A stretch of 64,000 bases of DNA from Achromobacter dolens (GCF_902859745.1 NZ_CADIJW010000013.1:1-64000); one strand, 5' to 3'. Counted from the stretch's first letter, positions 29,164 to 40,573 are shown. Notes: generated by a model not told the origin, from the letters alone. Numbers and translations: made by a program.

Positions 29164-29796
29164 ATGGCCAAGAATAAATTCTCCAAAGACTGGATTCACC
29201 AGCACATCAACGATCCCTATGTGAAGATGGCGCAACAGAAGGGCTACCGGGCCCGCGCCGCCTTCAAGCTGATCGAGATTCTCGACACCGAGAAGCTGCT
29301 GCGGCGTGGCGACCTGGTCGTCGACCTGGGCTCGGCCCCCGGCAGCTGGTCGCAGGTGGCGCGCGAGCGCCTGGCGGGCCCGGGCGGCGTGGTGGACGGG
29401 CGCATCATCGCCCTGGACATGCTGCCCATGGAGCCCGTGGCGGGCGTCGAATTCATCCAGGGCGACTTCCGCGAGGATGACATTTTGAAACAACTGGAAG
29501 ACATGGTCGGATCGCGCGCGGTGGATCTTGTAATCTCCGACATGGCCCCCAACTTGTCAGGCGTGGGTATCGCCGACGCCGCGCGCATCCAGCACGTGTG
29601 CGAGCTGGCGATGGAGTTTTCCCTCGCCCATCTCAAGCCCAACGGGGCGCTGATCGTCAAGGCATTCCACGGAACGGGCTTTTCGCAGATCGTGGAGTCC
29701 TACAAACAGCACTTCAAGCGGGTGGTCGAGCGCAAGCCGAAGGCATCGCGGGACAAGTCCTCCGAAACCTTTCTGGTTGCGCGCGATCTGAAATAG
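29164..29796 (+). CDS. rlmE: 23S rRNA (uridine-2'-O-)-methyltransferase RlmE (FtsJ/RrmJ)
   Basis: A 210-residue RlmE, which 2'-O-methylates U2552 in the 23S rRNA A-loop at a late step of 50S assembly. The S-adenosylmethionine site is [15 protein letters not shown]. The K-D-K-E catalytic set is visible: Lys35 in [11 protein letters not shown], Asp in [12 protein letters not shown], Lys in [10 protein letters not shown] and Glu in [11 protein letters not shown] candidate -10 TAATAT lies at 29134-29139. It is grouped with ftsH downstream, as in E. coli, where both are heat-shock controlled. Confidence 0.96.
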   Translation: MAKNKFSKDWIHQHINDPYVKMAQQKGYRARAAFKLIEILDTEKLLRRGDLVVDLGSAPGSWSQVARERLAGPGGVVDGRIIALDMLPMEPVAGVEFIQGDFREDDILKQLEDMVGSRAVDLVISDMAPNLSGVGIADAARIQHVCELAMEFSLAHLKPNGALIVKAFHGTGFSQIVESYKQHFKRVVERKPKASRDKSSETFLVARDLK

Positions 29797-29942
29797 CCCG
29801 CGCCGGGGCACGTGCCCCGGTGTCACAAGAACCCACCGGTCCGACGACGGCCGGCCTGCCGAGACAAAGACCAGCAAAATCACGAATCAGACGTAACTTA
29901 GCGGCCCCGCCCCTTCCCAGGACGCAACCCGGTCCGACAGGG

Positions 29943-29948
29943 TAGAAT
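29943..29948 (+). promoter_or_regulatory. Candidate -10 element for ftsH
   Basis: TAGAAT, 78 bases before the ftsH start, in the 229-base gap after rlmE. The -35 region is not clear, and I see no good heat-shock-sigma consensus. Confidence 0.3.
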
Positions 29949-30025
29949 GGGCTATTGACATACTTGTGACTGTGCCATATGCGGGTGCGCGGTCGCCGGT
30001 CGGAATCGAAAGCAGGAGATCGACC

Positions 30026-31924
<1,899 letters not shown>

Positions 31925-31942
31925 GGTCTTTCGTCCTGATTT

Positions 31943-32788
31943 ATGGCGAATAACTTCCTTTGCGGGCGCTTCGAGTTTGATCTCGAGCGCCCGCTTGTCA
32001 TGGGTATCGTCAATGTCACGCCGGATTCGTTTTCCGACGGCGGCCAGCACGACGATACCGACGCCGCGGTGGCGCATGCGCGCCGCCTGATCGACGAAGG
32101 CGCGCAGATCCTCGATCTGGGCGGCGAGTCGACGCGACCCGGCGCCGAGCCGGTGGCCGTCGCCGACGAGCTGGACAGGCTGCTGCCGGTGATCGAGGCG
32201 CTGCGCGACTGCGGCGTGCCTTTGTCGATCGACACCTTCAAGCCCGAGGTCATGCGCGCCACGCTGGATGCCGGCGCCGACATGATCAACGACATCTACG
32301 GCTTCCGGCAGCCCGGCGCCATCGAGGCGGTGGCGCAGTCGCGTTGCGGTCTGTGCGTCATGCACATGAAAGGCGAGCCGCGCACCATGCAGGCGACGCC
32401 GCCCGAATATTCCGACCTGATCGGCGAAATCGGTCTCTTTCTGGGGGCGCGGGCGCAGAAGCTGCGCGCCGCCTGGATCGATCCCCGACGCATCGTGCTG
32501 GACCCCGGCTTTGGGTTCGGCAAGACCGCCGACCAGAACTTCCAATTGCTGCGCCGGCTGTCGAGCCTGCGCAGCGGCGGTTATCCATTGCTGATCGGCC
32601 TGTCGCGCAAGAACATGATCGGCCAGGCCACCGGCCGGCCGGTCGGCGACCGGCTGTCCGGCAGCATTGCCGCCGCCCTGGCCTGTGTGGCCCGTGGCGC
32701 CTCGATCGTGCGGGTGCACGATGTGGCGGCCACGGTGGATGCGCTCAAGGTCTGGCAGGCGGCTGAACAAGGAGCAATCACTTCATGA
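31943..32788 (+). CDS. folP: Dihydropteroate synthase
   Basis: A 281-residue folate enzyme joining 4-aminobenzoate to 6-hydroxymethyl-7,8-dihydropterin diphosphate; the sulfonamide target. TIM-barrel motifs are plain: [15 protein letters not shown] (loop 1), [12 protein letters not shown] (loop 2), [50 protein letters not shown] and the terminal IVRVHDV. It follows ftsH by 18 bases and its stop overlaps the glmM ATG, an order shared with E. coli and Bordetella-like genomes. Confidence 0.97.
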   Translation: MANNFLCGRFEFDLERPLVMGIVNVTPDSFSDGGQHDDTDAAVAHARRLIDEGAQILDLGGESTRPGAEPVAVADELDRLLPVIEALRDCGVPLSIDTFKPEVMRATLDAGADMINDIYGFRQPGAIEAVAQSRCGLCVMHMKGEPRTMQATPPEYSDLIGEIGLFLGARAQKLRAAWIDPRRIVLDPGFGFGKTADQNFQLLRRLSSLRSGGYPLLIGLSRKNMIGQATGRPVGDRLSGSIAAALACVARGASIVRVHDVAATVDALKVWQAAEQGAITS

Positions 32789-34128
32789 CTCAACGCAAGT
32801 ATTTTGGTACCGACGGTGTGCGCGGCGAAGTCGGCGGCCCGGTGATCAACGCGGAATTCGCCCTGCGCCTGGGTTATGCCGCCGGCCGCGTGCTGGCGCG
32901 CGAACACGCGGTGCGCGGCGGCAGCCGCCCGCAGGTGGTGATCGGCAAGGACACGCGCATTTCCGGCTACATGCTGGAATCGGCGCTCGAGGCCGGGCTG
33001 TCGGCCGCGGGCATCGACGTGCTGCTGGCCGGCCCGATCCCCACGCCCGCCGTGGCCTACCTGACGCGCGCGCTGCGCCTGGTCGCGGGCATCGTGATCA
33101 GCGCCTCGCACAATCCTTACCAGGATAACGGCATCAAATTCTTCTCGGCCCAGGGCATGAAGTTGCCGGATGAGATCGAGGCGGCCATCGAGGCCGCCCT
33201 GGATGAGCCGCTGGGCTGTGTCAGCTCCGAGGGATTGGGCCGCGCGCGCCGTATGTCGGACTCCCAGGGCCGCTACATCGAGTTCTGCAAGAGCACGTTC
33301 CCCAACGACCTGGACCTGAACGGCATGACGATCGTGGTGGACGCCGCCCACGGCGCGGCCTACAACATCGCGCCGCACGTGTTCCGCGAGCTGGGCGCCG
33401 AAGTGCACGCGATTGGCGTGCACCCGGATGGCTTCAACATCAACAAGGGCGTGGGCGCGCTGCACCCGGAGCAGTTGGCCAAGGAAGTGAAGGCGCGTGG
33501 CGCCCAGCTCGGCATCGCGCTGGACGGCGACGCCGACCGCCTGCAGATGGTGGACGGCGACGGCCGCATCTACAACGGCGACGAACTGCTGTACGCCATC
33601 CTGCGCGAGCGCATGCAGCGCGGCAAGGTGGACGGCGTGGTCGGCACGCTCATGACCAACTTTGGTTTCGAGCGGGCGCTGCAGCGCCTGAATGTGGGCT
33701 TCGAACGCGCCAACGTGGGCGACCGCTACGTGCTGGAACAGATGCAGGCGCGCGGCTGGCTCTACGGCGGCGAAAGCTCCGGCCACCTGCTGTGCCTGGA
33801 TTGCCACTCCACCGGCGACGGCATCATCGCCGCGCTGCAGGTGCTGACCGCGCTGCGCCGCAATCATGCCTCGATGGCCGAATGGATCAAGGACCTGCGC
33901 ATGTATCCGCAGAAGATGATCAACGTGCCGCTGACCCCGGGCCAGGACTGGAAGACTCATCCGGGCCTGACCGCCGCGCGCCAGGCCGTCGAGGCCGAAC
34001 TGGGCGACCGCGGCCGCGTGCTGATCCGCGCCTCGGGCACCGAGCCCAAGCTGCGTCTGATGGTGGAGGCCGAGGACGAAACCCTGGCAGTGACGTCAGC
34101 CGAGAAGCTGGCGGCCAGCCTGGGATAA
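32785..34128 (+). CDS. glmM: Phosphoglucosamine mutase
   Basis: A 447-residue GlmM converting glucosamine-6-phosphate to glucosamine-1-phosphate for peptidoglycan and LPS precursors. The phosphoserine is Ser108 in [12 protein letters not shown]; the metal loop is [12 protein letters not shown], the sugar loop GGESSGHL and the phosphate loop [14 protein letters not shown]. The ATG overlaps the folP stop (ATGA). A strong hairpin terminator follows 22 bases after the stop, ending the ftsH-folP-glmM unit. Confidence 0.98.
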   Translation: MTQRKYFGTDGVRGEVGGPVINAEFALRLGYAAGRVLAREHAVRGGSRPQVVIGKDTRISGYMLESALEAGLSAAGIDVLLAGPIPTPAVAYLTRALRLVAGIVISASHNPYQDNGIKFFSAQGMKLPDEIEAAIEAALDEPLGCVSSEGLGRARRMSDSQGRYIEFCKSTFPNDLDLNGMTIVVDAAHGAAYNIAPHVFRELGAEVHAIGVHPDGFNINKGVGALHPEQLAKEVKARGAQLGIALDGDADRLQMVDGDGRIYNGDELLYAILRERMQRGKVDGVVGTLMTNFGFERALQRLNVGFERANVGDRYVLEQMQARGWLYGGESSGHLLCLDCHSTGDGIIAALQVLTALRRNHASMAEWIKDLRMYPQKMINVPLTPGQDWKTHPGLTAARQAVEAELGDRGRVLIRASGTEPKLRLMVEAEDETLAVTSAEKLAASLG

Positions 34129-34150
34129 GCCAACTTCGCCAGGACCGGAC

Positions 34151-34191
34151 ATGGCCATTCATTGCTTTGCGATGAATGGCCATTGTTTGTT
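34151..34191 (+). terminator. Terminator after glmM
   Basis: A perfect 12-base stem (34151-34162 with 34172-34183) with a 9-base loop, followed by TGTTTGTT. The following ~150 bases before olsB are AT-rich and probably hold its promoter. Confidence 0.8.
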
Positions 34192-34343
34192 GGGAATAAG
34201 TATTGTTTTGTAAAGTTTTGTCGAACTTTGCGGAATTGTGGCCGCAGCGCTCCGAACTAAACTTCATAGTCACGTAACATATTGGTCAAGTCTTTGACAT
34301 ACAGGGCGTCCAAACTGACCGGACTCTCTAGGAGCTTCGCGCA

Positions 34344-35147
34344 ATGCTGGAACTAGCACGCATCAACCCAAGCCGTAACGCTACCGAACCGTGGACAGGC
34401 CCCGCCGCACGGGTGCTGGTGGTCGGCCTGGCGCGCACGGCCGAGGAAATTGAACAGATCCAGCGCCTGCGCTACGACGTCTTCACCGAAGACATGGGCG
34501 CGGTCTTCCCCGATGCCCAGGACGGAATCGAGCACGACCGTTTCGATCCCTTCTGCGAGCATCTGATGGTGCGCGAACTCGACACCGGCCGTGTCGTCGG
34601 CACCTACCGCATCCTCACGCCCGAAAAGGCGCGCGAGGCCGGCGGCTACTACTCGCAATCCGAATTCGACCTGTCCGGCCTCGGCGCGATCCGCGACGAG
34701 CTGGTGGAAGTGGGGCGCTCGTGCACTCACGCCGACTACCGCAACGGCGCGGTCATCATGCTGTTGTGGTCGGGCCTGGCGGAATACCTGCGCCGCGGCG
34801 GCTACCAGTACGTGCTGGGCTGCGCCAGCGTCAGCCTGCGCGACGACGGCGTCACCGCTGCCGAAGTGTGGCGCACGATTTCCAAGCAATTGCCGACAGA
34901 AGGGCAGCCGCATGTGACGCCGCTGCATCGTTATCCGGTGGAAAAACTCAACAGCACGCTGCCGGCGCGCGTACCGCCGCTGATCAAGGGCTACCTGAAG
35001 CTGGGCGCGACGGTCTGCGGCGAACCCGCCTGGGACCCGGATTTCAACGCCGCCGACTTCCCGGTGCTGCTGAAGATGGACGGCATGGACGAGCGTTACC
35101 GCCGCCATTTCGGCCTGGATCAACCCACGGCCAACGGTCAGCGCTAA
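34344..35147 (+). CDS. olsB: Ornithine/acyl-ACP N-acyltransferase (OlsB), GNAT fold
   Basis: A 267-residue GNAT-type acyltransferase that matches OlsB in length and motifs: RLRYDVFTEDMGAVFPDAQDGIEHDRFDPFCEHL is the characteristic region (given here by key residues only: RYDVF, EDMGA, D-x-DRFDPFCEHL), then VVGTYRIL, YSQSEFDL, EVGRSCTHADYR and LGCASV. OlsB makes lyso-ornithine lipid, the first step to a phosphorus-free membrane lipid induced by phosphate limitation in several bacteria. It lies next to ppx, ppk and pst genes, in keeping with a phosphate theme. The second enzyme, OlsA, is not in view. No clear Pho box was found upstream. Confidence 0.82.
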   Translation: MLELARINPSRNATEPWTGPAARVLVVGLARTAEEIEQIQRLRYDVFTEDMGAVFPDAQDGIEHDRFDPFCEHLMVRELDTGRVVGTYRILTPEKAREAGGYYSQSEFDLSGLGAIRDELVEVGRSCTHADYRNGAVIMLLWSGLAEYLRRGGYQYVLGCASVSLRDDGVTAAEVWRTISKQLPTEGQPHVTPLHRYPVEKLNSTLPARVPPLIKGYLKLGATVCGEPAWDPDFNAADFPVLLKMDGMDERYRRHFGLDQPTANGQR

Positions 35148-35149
35148 TC

Positions 35150-35260
35150 ATGCGCCGCTTGTTCCGCCGCATGAAGATCAGACTGATTCGGCGGGCAACG
35201 CGGCCATTCCGCCTGGAACTCAAGCAGCTCGAACGCGAGACCGATCTGTCGCCGTTCTAG
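35150..35260 (+). CDS. Possible 36-residue basic small protein after olsB
   Basis: An ATG two bases after the olsB stop opens a 36-codon frame ending TAG at 35258-35260. The product is very basic at the N-terminus (MRRLFRRMKIRLIRRATR) and ends with an acidic helix (LKQLERETDLSPF). Position suits translational coupling to olsB and the shared terminator at 35282. It resembles no family I know. It could be a chance frame. Confidence 0.35.
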   Translation: MRRLFRRMKIRLIRRATRPFRLELKQLERETDLSPF

Positions 35261-35281
35261 CGCCAGATGCCCGCCACGCCA

Positions 35282-35316
35282 CACGGCCCCGGATTCTTCC
35301 GGGGCCGTGCTGTTTT
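35282..35316. terminator. Bidirectional terminator between olsB and ppx
   Basis: A perfect 12-base stem (35282-35293 with 35298-35309) with loop TTCT, then CTGTTTT on the plus strand. It separates the ends of convergent olsB and ppx. Confidence 0.9.
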
Positions 35317-35325
35317 GGACGCGGC

Positions 35326-36825
35326 TCAGAACTCGAGCAGTTCGAATGAGAAGCCCACTTTCGACCATTCGGCTTCTTCCGCGCGCAGCGTGAAGTCGCT
35401 GAGCGGGTGTTGCGCGAGCCAGTCGCGGTTCACGCGCACGACGATGGAGTCGTTGCGCATGGACGCGGTCAGGGGCAGAGGGTCGATTTCGCCGCGGCGG
35501 CGGAACAGCAGCACCGCCAGCCGCAGGCTGAGGATGGCCATCCACTGGGCGCGATTGCGCACCAGCGGCTCGAGCTTGCTCAGCTTGCCCTGGTGGCCCA
35601 GCGCCAGCAGCGCCAGCAATTGCTGGTCGGCGCGAGAAAAGCCCGGCATGTCGGCGTTCTCGAGCACGTAGGCGGTGTGCTTGTGGTAAGCGTTGTGGGC
35701 GATGGACAGGCCCACTTCGTGCAGGTCGGCGGCCCAGCCCAGGGCGGCGCGCAGTTCGGCGCGCAGTTCGGCGCGTTCGGCGCCTTCGGGCATCATCGCG
35801 TCGAACAGGCTGAGCGCGGCGCGGTGCACGCGACGCGCCTGGTTGATGTCGACGTGATAGCGCCTCATGAACTGGCGCACCGACTCGTCGCGCTTGTCGT
35901 GCTCGTCGTCGCGGCCCAGCAGGTCGTACAGCACGCCCAGGCGCAATGCGCCGTCGCCGGTGTGCATGACATCGATGCCCAGTTCGTCGAACAGCGCGCT
36001 CATGATGGCCAGCCCGCCGGGCAGCACGTCGGCGCGCTCGACCTTGATGCCGGGCAGCTCGGACGGGATGACGCGGCCGGCGCGCACGATGCGGTCTTTC
36101 AGCTTGCTCAGGCCGGCGCGGGTGATGCCGCGTTCGGACATGCCGCCTTCGGTGAGGATGGCGTACAGCGCCTTGGCGGTGCCGGAAGAGCCGTAGGCTT
36201 CCTTCCAGCCGGTCTTGCGGTACTGCTTGGCGATGACTTCGATCTCGCGCCGCGCGGCCAGCTCGGCCTGCTTCATCTGGTGGGCGTCGACGATGCCGTC
36301 CGAGAAGAACTGGCGGCTGTAGCTGACGCAGCCCATGTAGAGCGACGACATCAGGCCGGGTTCATGGCCCTTGCCGATGATGACTTCCGTGGAGCCGCCG
36401 CCGATGTCAATTACCAGGCGCTTGTTGGGCGAGGGCGGCAGGGTGTGGACCACGCCCGAGAAGATCAGGCGGGCCTCTTCGCGGCCGGCGATGACTTCGA
36501 TCGGGAAGCCCAGGGCGGCTTCGGCCCGGGGCAGGAAATCGCGGGTATTGCGCGCCACCCGGAAGGTGTTGGTGGCGACCGCGCGCACACGGTTGGGATG
36601 GAAACTGCGCAGGCGTTCGCCGAAACGTTCCAGGACCGCGATGGCCCGCTCGATGGCGTCGTCGCCAAGGCGTTTTTCGGCGTCCAGCCCGGCGGCGAGC
36701 CGGACGGTTTCCTTGAGGCGATCGATCTGGTAGATCTGGGGCGTACCGTCCTGCTGAACGATGCGTCCGATGGAGAGGCGGAAGCTGTTGGACCCGAGGT
36801 CCACGGCGGCCAGAAGTTGATCCAT
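35326..36825 (-). CDS. ppx: Exopolyphosphatase
   Basis: A 499-residue Ppx/GppA-family phosphatase, which releases phosphate from polyphosphate ends (or converts pppGpp to ppGpp in GppA). The actin-like fold begins AAVDLGSNSFRLSIGRI; phosphate 2 motif is LVIDIGGGSTEVIIG, with EVIAGREEARLIF before it and LPGGLAIM after. The C-terminal HD-like helical domain starts near residue 305 and contains HEVGLSIAHNAYHKHTAYV. Length and the head-to-head pairing with ppk favour Ppx over GppA. Confidence 0.92.
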   Translation of the reverse strand: MDQLLAAVDLGSNSFRLSIGRIVQQDGTPQIYQIDRLKETVRLAAGLDAEKRLGDDAIERAIAVLERFGERLRSFHPNRVRAVATNTFRVARNTRDFLPRAEAALGFPIEVIAGREEARLIFSGVVHTLPPSPNKRLVIDIGGGSTEVIIGKGHEPGLMSSLYMGCVSYSRQFFSDGIVDAHQMKQAELAARREIEVIAKQYRKTGWKEAYGSSGTAKALYAILTEGGMSERGITRAGLSKLKDRIVRAGRVIPSELPGIKVERADVLPGGLAIMSALFDELGIDVMHTGDGALRLGVLYDLLGRDDEHDKRDESVRQFMRRYHVDINQARRVHRAALSLFDAMMPEGAERAELRAELRAALGWAADLHEVGLSIAHNAYHKHTAYVLENADMPGFSRADQQLLALLALGHQGKLSKLEPLVRNRAQWMAILSLRLAVLLFRRRGEIDPLPLTASMRNDSIVVRVNRDWLAQHPLSDFTLRAEEAEWSKVGFSFELLEF

Positions 36826-36980
36826 GCGGCTCGTAATATTGGCTGTGAGGTGGCCTGATTATAGAGACCCCATATGACAGCGCCTTCCGCTGCGGGTTTT
36901 CGCTTATGGAACAGGCAGTTGGCGCCGGGAGACCATGCTCCATGCGTCCCGGTTTTGTCGTACGCTACGCATTTGGCGTT

Positions 36981-36998
36981 GTGTCATAGAACCGTCAC
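36981..36998 (+). promoter_or_regulatory. Pho box upstream of ppk
   Basis: GTGTCAT (36981-36987), four AT-rich bases, CCGTCAC (36992-36998): two 7-base direct repeats with a 4-base spacer, the PhoB-binding layout. It sits 34 bases before the ppk ATG, in the 207-base ppx/ppk divergent region. Two of the 14 core positions differ from CTGTCAT/CTGTCAC. Confidence 0.75.
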
Positions 36999-37032
36999 TA
37001 TTTTGCAGTAAAACTCCACGCTCTCCTTACGT

Positions 37033-39120
37033 ATGGAATCCGGTATGACCACACGCCCGCCCGCCGAGCCCTTGCTCCTGAATCGCGAGTTGTCGCTGCT
37101 CAAGTTCAACGAACGCGTGCTGGCGATGGCGGAAAATCCGAGCACGCCCCTGCTCGAACGGCTGCGCTACGTCTGTATCGTCAGTTCCAATCTTGATGAA
37201 TTCTTCGAGATCCGGATCTCGAGTCTCAAGGAACAACAGCGCCAGTCGCCGAACTTGGTCGGCCCGGACGGCATGACGCCCGACCAGGCGTTCGAGAACG
37301 TCCAGCAGGCGGTGCACGAGCTGGTGGGGCGCCAGTACGCGCTGCTCAACGACGCCATCCTGCCGGCGCTGCAGGCCGAGGGTATCGCGCTGCACCATGC
37401 CTCGGAATGGAATGCCGAGCAGCAGGAATGGGCGCGCGAGGTCTTCAACCGCGACGTGATGCCGCTGCTGACGCCGATCGGGCTGGACCCGGCGCATCCG
37501 TTCCCGCGGGTCTACAACAAGAGCCTGAATTTCATCGTCTCGCTGTCCGGCGCCGACGCCTTCGGCCGCCAGGCCTCGATCGCCGTGGTGCAGGCGCCGC
37601 GCGCGCTGCCGCGCCTGATCAAGATGCCGCCAGAGCTGTCCGGCCATCCGGAAGGCTACATCCTGCTGACCTCGCTGCTGCGCGCCTTCGTCGGCGAGCT
37701 GTTCCCGGGCCTGGAGATGCTGGGCTGCTACCAGTGGCGGGTGACGCGCAACAGCGACCTGTTCGTGGACGAGGAAGAAGTCACCAACCTGCGCCACGCC
37801 CTGCAGGGCGAGCTGTCGCAGCGCAACTTCGGCGCCGCGGTGCGCCTGGAGATCGACAAACTGACGCCGGTCGAGCTGGAAACCTTCCTGCAGCGCGAAT
37901 TTTCCCTGAAGGCCGAGGACACCTACCGGGTGCCGGGGCCGGTGAACCTGTCGCGCCTGATGCAGTTGTGCAATTCGCCCAACCGGCCCGACCTGCTGTT
38001 CCCCGATTACCGCGCGCCTGTGCCGGCGCCATTCGACCGCGTCGGCGACAAGCCGGCCGAACTGTTCGAGGCCGTGGCCGAGCAGGACCGCCTGCTGCAC
38101 CACCCGTACCAGTCATTCCAGCCGGTCATCGACTTCCTGACGGCCGCCGCGCTGGATCCGGACGTGATGGCCATCAAGCAGACCATCTACCGCACCGGCG
38201 AGGATTCCGAGCTGATGAAGATCCTGCTGGCCGCGGCGCGCGCCGGCAAGGAAGTGACGGTGGTGGTGGAACTGATGGCGCGCTTTGACGAGCAGACCAA
38301 CATCAACTGGGCCTCCAAGCTGGAAGAGGTGGGGGCGCATGTGGTCTATGGCGTCGTGGCGCACAAGACCCACGCCAAGATGGCGGTGGTGCTGCGGCGC
38401 GAAAAGGGCCGCCTGCGCCGCTACGCCCACCTGGGCACCGGCAACTACCACCCGCGCACCGCGCGCCTGTACACCGATTTCGGCCTGCTGACCGCCGATC
38501 CCAAGCTGTGCGAGGACATGGACAAGGTGTTCGCGCAGTTGACCGGCCTGGGCGCGCGGCGCGCGCTCAAGTCGCTGATGCAGTCGCCGTTCACGATGCA
38601 TGAAGGCATGGTGGCGCTGATCCGCGCCGAGGCTCGCGCCGCCAAGGCGGGCAAGCGCGCGCGCATCATGGCCAAGATGAACTCGCTGCTGGAAGAGCAG
38701 ATCATCGAGGAACTCTACAAGGCCAGCCAGGCCGGCGTGAAGATCGACCTGATCGTGCGCGGCGTCTGCGCGCTGCGCGCCGGCGTGCCGGGACTGTCCG
38801 AGAACATCCGGGTGCGCTCCATCGTAGGCCGCTTCCTGGAGCATTCGCGCGTGTTCTATTTCTACGCCGAAGGCGCCGAGACGGTGTACCTGTCCTCGGC
38901 CGACTGGATGGACCGCAATTTCTTCCGCCGCGTGGAAATCGCCTTCCCGATCTACGACAAGGCCCTCAAGAAGCGCGTCATCGACGAAGCCTTCACGTTC
39001 GCCCTGCGCGACAACCAACTGGCCTGGCAGCAACAGGCCGACGGCGACTACGTCCGCGTCCGCAGCCGCCGCGAACCCTTCAACCTGCACCAGTACCTGA
39101 TGCAGAAGCTGGGCGTATAG
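37033..39120 (+). CDS. ppk1: Polyphosphate kinase 1
   Basis: A 695-residue Ppk1 that reversibly builds polyphosphate from ATP via phosphohistidine. The four-domain layout is visible: N domain (LLNRELSLLKFNERVLAMA), head domain, and C1/C2 phospholipase-D-like domains with AIKQTIYRTGEDSELM and the catalytic-His region VAHKTHAKMAVV, GTGNYHPRTARLYTDFG. Length matches the family (~690). The start is ATG 37033; ATG 37045 is possible. A Pho box lies just upstream and it is divergent from ppx. Confidence 0.97.
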   Translation: MESGMTTRPPAEPLLLNRELSLLKFNERVLAMAENPSTPLLERLRYVCIVSSNLDEFFEIRISSLKEQQRQSPNLVGPDGMTPDQAFENVQQAVHELVGRQYALLNDAILPALQAEGIALHHASEWNAEQQEWAREVFNRDVMPLLTPIGLDPAHPFPRVYNKSLNFIVSLSGADAFGRQASIAVVQAPRALPRLIKMPPELSGHPEGYILLTSLLRAFVGELFPGLEMLGCYQWRVTRNSDLFVDEEEVTNLRHALQGELSQRNFGAAVRLEIDKLTPVELETFLQREFSLKAEDTYRVPGPVNLSRLMQLCNSPNRPDLLFPDYRAPVPAPFDRVGDKPAELFEAVAEQDRLLHHPYQSFQPVIDFLTAAALDPDVMAIKQTIYRTGEDSELMKILLAAARAGKEVTVVVELMARFDEQTNINWASKLEEVGAHVVYGVVAHKTHAKMAVVLRREKGRLRRYAHLGTGNYHPRTARLYTDFGLLTADPKLCEDMDKVFAQLTGLGARRALKSLMQSPFTMHEGMVALIRAEARAAKAGKRARIMAKMNSLLEEQIIEELYKASQAGVKIDLIVRGVCALRAGVPGLSENIRVRSIVGRFLEHSRVFYFYAEGAETVYLSSADWMDRNFFRRVEIAFPIYDKALKKRVIDEAFTFALRDNQLAWQQQADGDYVRVRSRREPFNLHQYLMQKLGV

Positions 39121-39140
39121 CCTCGCCCGTCCTTCTCCCA

Positions 39141-39163
39141 GGCCCCGCCCAGCGGGGCCTTTT
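39141..39163 (+). terminator. Rho-independent terminator after ppk1
   Basis: GGCCCCGC (39141-39148) pairs with GCGGGGCC (39152-39159), 3-base loop, then TTTT. It lies 21 bases after the ppk1 stop. Confidence 0.88.
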
Positions 39164-39214
39164 CTATCCGTCCCCAACCGCCAACACCGGCAAAAAACCA
39201 CCCCCAAGGCACCG

Positions 39215-39276
39215 CCCTCCCAATCCAGGCCGCGCGGATCCGGCCCCGCTGGTCCACCACCGGCGCCCCCCTGGGG
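39215..39276 (+). repeat. 62-base direct repeat, copy 1
   Basis: Begins CCCTCCCAATCCAGGCCGCG and ends in CCCCCCTGGGG. It matches the copy at 39331-39392, offset 116 bases, with about three differences. Both contain the palindromic GGATCCGG and a C6-T-G4 end. Confidence 0.85.
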
Positions 39277-39330
39277 CGACCTCCGCCCCCACATCCCCCA
39301 CCAGCAAGCCACTCCCCATGCCAACCGCGC

Positions 39331-39392
39331 CCCTCCCAATCCAGGCCGCGCGGATCCGGCTCCGCCGGTCCGCCACCGGCGCCCCCCTGGGG
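39331..39392 (+). repeat. 62-base direct repeat, copy 2
   Basis: Second copy of the element at 39215-39276. It runs straight into a run of G, the palindrome AGCGCGCAGCGCT (approximate) and a further G8 run, directly before the pstS Pho box. Confidence 0.85.
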
Positions 39393-39426
39393 GGGAAGCG
39401 CGCAGCGCTCCGGGGGGGGTTTATGA

Positions 39427-39444
39427 CTGTCACTATCCTGTCAC
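39427..39444 (+). promoter_or_regulatory. Pho box upstream of pstS
   Basis: CTGTCAC (39427-39433), TATC, CTGTCAC (39438-39444): two identical 7-base direct repeats with a 4-base spacer, a consensus PhoB site 88 bases before the pstS ATG. A plausible -10 (TCTAAC) lies about 8 bases after it. Confidence 0.92.
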
Positions 39445-39532
39445 GTTGGACTTCTAACATGCGAGGGTCGCTGAAAGACGGGCAGTAGAAAGCCTGCCAA
39501 AGACTCCTCTAACGAGCACAGAAGGAACCAAG

Positions 39533-40573
39533 ATGTTCAAACGTGTCTTCAAACAAGTTTCCCTGGGTGTCGCGCTGAGCGCCGCCGTTTTTGCCGTCCA
39601 GGCCGCCGACGTGACCGGCGCCGGCGCTTCGTTCCCGTACCCGATCTACGCCAAGTGGGCGTCGGACTACAAGGCTGCCACCAACAATGCCGTGAACTAC
39701 CAGTCGATCGGTTCGGGCGGCGGCCAGCAACAGATCATCGCCAAGACCGTCGATTTCGGCGCCTCGGACGATCCCATGAAGGCCGCTGACCTGGAAAAGA
39801 ATGGTCTGCTGCAGTTCCCGGCCGTCATCGGCGGCACGGTTGCCGTGGTGAACATCGACGGCGTCGAGGCGGGCAAGCTGAAGCTGTCCGGCAAGGTCCT
39901 GGGCGACATTTTCCTGGGCAAGATCAAGAAGTGGGACGACGCCGCCATCAAGGCGCTGAACCCCGACCTGAAGCTGCCGTCGGCCGACATCATCGTCGTG
40001 CACCGTTCGGACGGCTCGGGCACCACCTTCGGCTGGACCAACTACCTGTCCAAGGTGTCGCCGGAGTGGAAGGAACAGGTCGGCGAAGGCAAGGCCGTCA
40101 AGTGGCCGGTGGGCCAGGGCGGCAAGGGCAACGAAGGCGTCGCCGCCTACGTCGGCCAACTGAAGAACTCGATCGGCTACGTCGAATACGCCTATGCCAA
40201 GCAGAACAAGCTGGCCTGGACGCAACTGCAGAACAAGGACGGCAAGTTCGTCCAGCCGGAACAGAAGGCCTTCGCCGCCGCCGCCGCCAACGCCGACTGG
40301 AAGAGCGCGCCCGGCATGGGCGTGGTGCTGACGGACGAGCCGGGCGCCGATTCGTGGCCCGTCACCGCCGCCACCTTCATCCTGGTCCACAAGTCGCAAG
40401 ACAAGCCGGTGCAAGGCAAGGCCGTCCTGGACTTCTTCGACTGGGCCTTCAAGAACGGCGCCAAGTCGGCTGAAGCCATGGACTACGTGCCGCTGCCGGA
40501 AGCCGTGACCAAGGAAATCCGCGCCGCCTGGGGCGAGGTCAAGTCCGCCGACGGCAAGGCTGTCTGGAAGTAA
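39533..40573 (+). CDS. pstS: Phosphate ABC transporter periplasmic binding protein
   Basis: A 346-residue PstS. A Sec signal (residues 1-24, cleavage after VQA) leads to [18 protein letters not shown], the classic mature start. Phosphate contacts are visible as [27 protein letters not shown] and [16 protein letters not shown]. It is first in pstSCAB and is controlled by the Pho box at 39427-39444. A 139-base gap separates it from pstC, so PstS may be made in excess over the membrane components, as is usual. Confidence 0.98.
   Translation: MFKRVFKQVSLGVALSAAVFAVQAADVTGAGASFPYPIYAKWASDYKAATNNAVNYQSIGSGGGQQQIIAKTVDFGASDDPMKAADLEKNGLLQFPAVIGGTVAVVNIDGVEAGKLKLSGKVLGDIFLGKIKKWDDAAIKALNPDLKLPSADIIVVHRSDGSGTTFGWTNYLSKVSPEWKEQVGEGKAVKWPVGQGGKGNEGVAAYVGQLKNSIGYVEYAYAKQNKLAWTQLQNKDGKFVQPEQKAFAAAAANADWKSAPGMGVVLTDEPGADSWPVTAATFILVHKSQDKPVQGKAVLDFFDWAFKNGAKSAEAMDYVPLPEAVTKEIRAAWGEVKSADGKAVWK

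Larger units (their letters stand above)
39121..39532 (+). other. 412-base ppk1-pstS intergenic region
   Basis: It holds, in order, the ppk1 terminator (39141-39163), two copies of a ~62-base repeat (39215-39276, 39331-39392), a G-rich tract at 39381-39420 and the pstS Pho box (39427-39444). No protein gene is supported. Confidence 0.7.
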
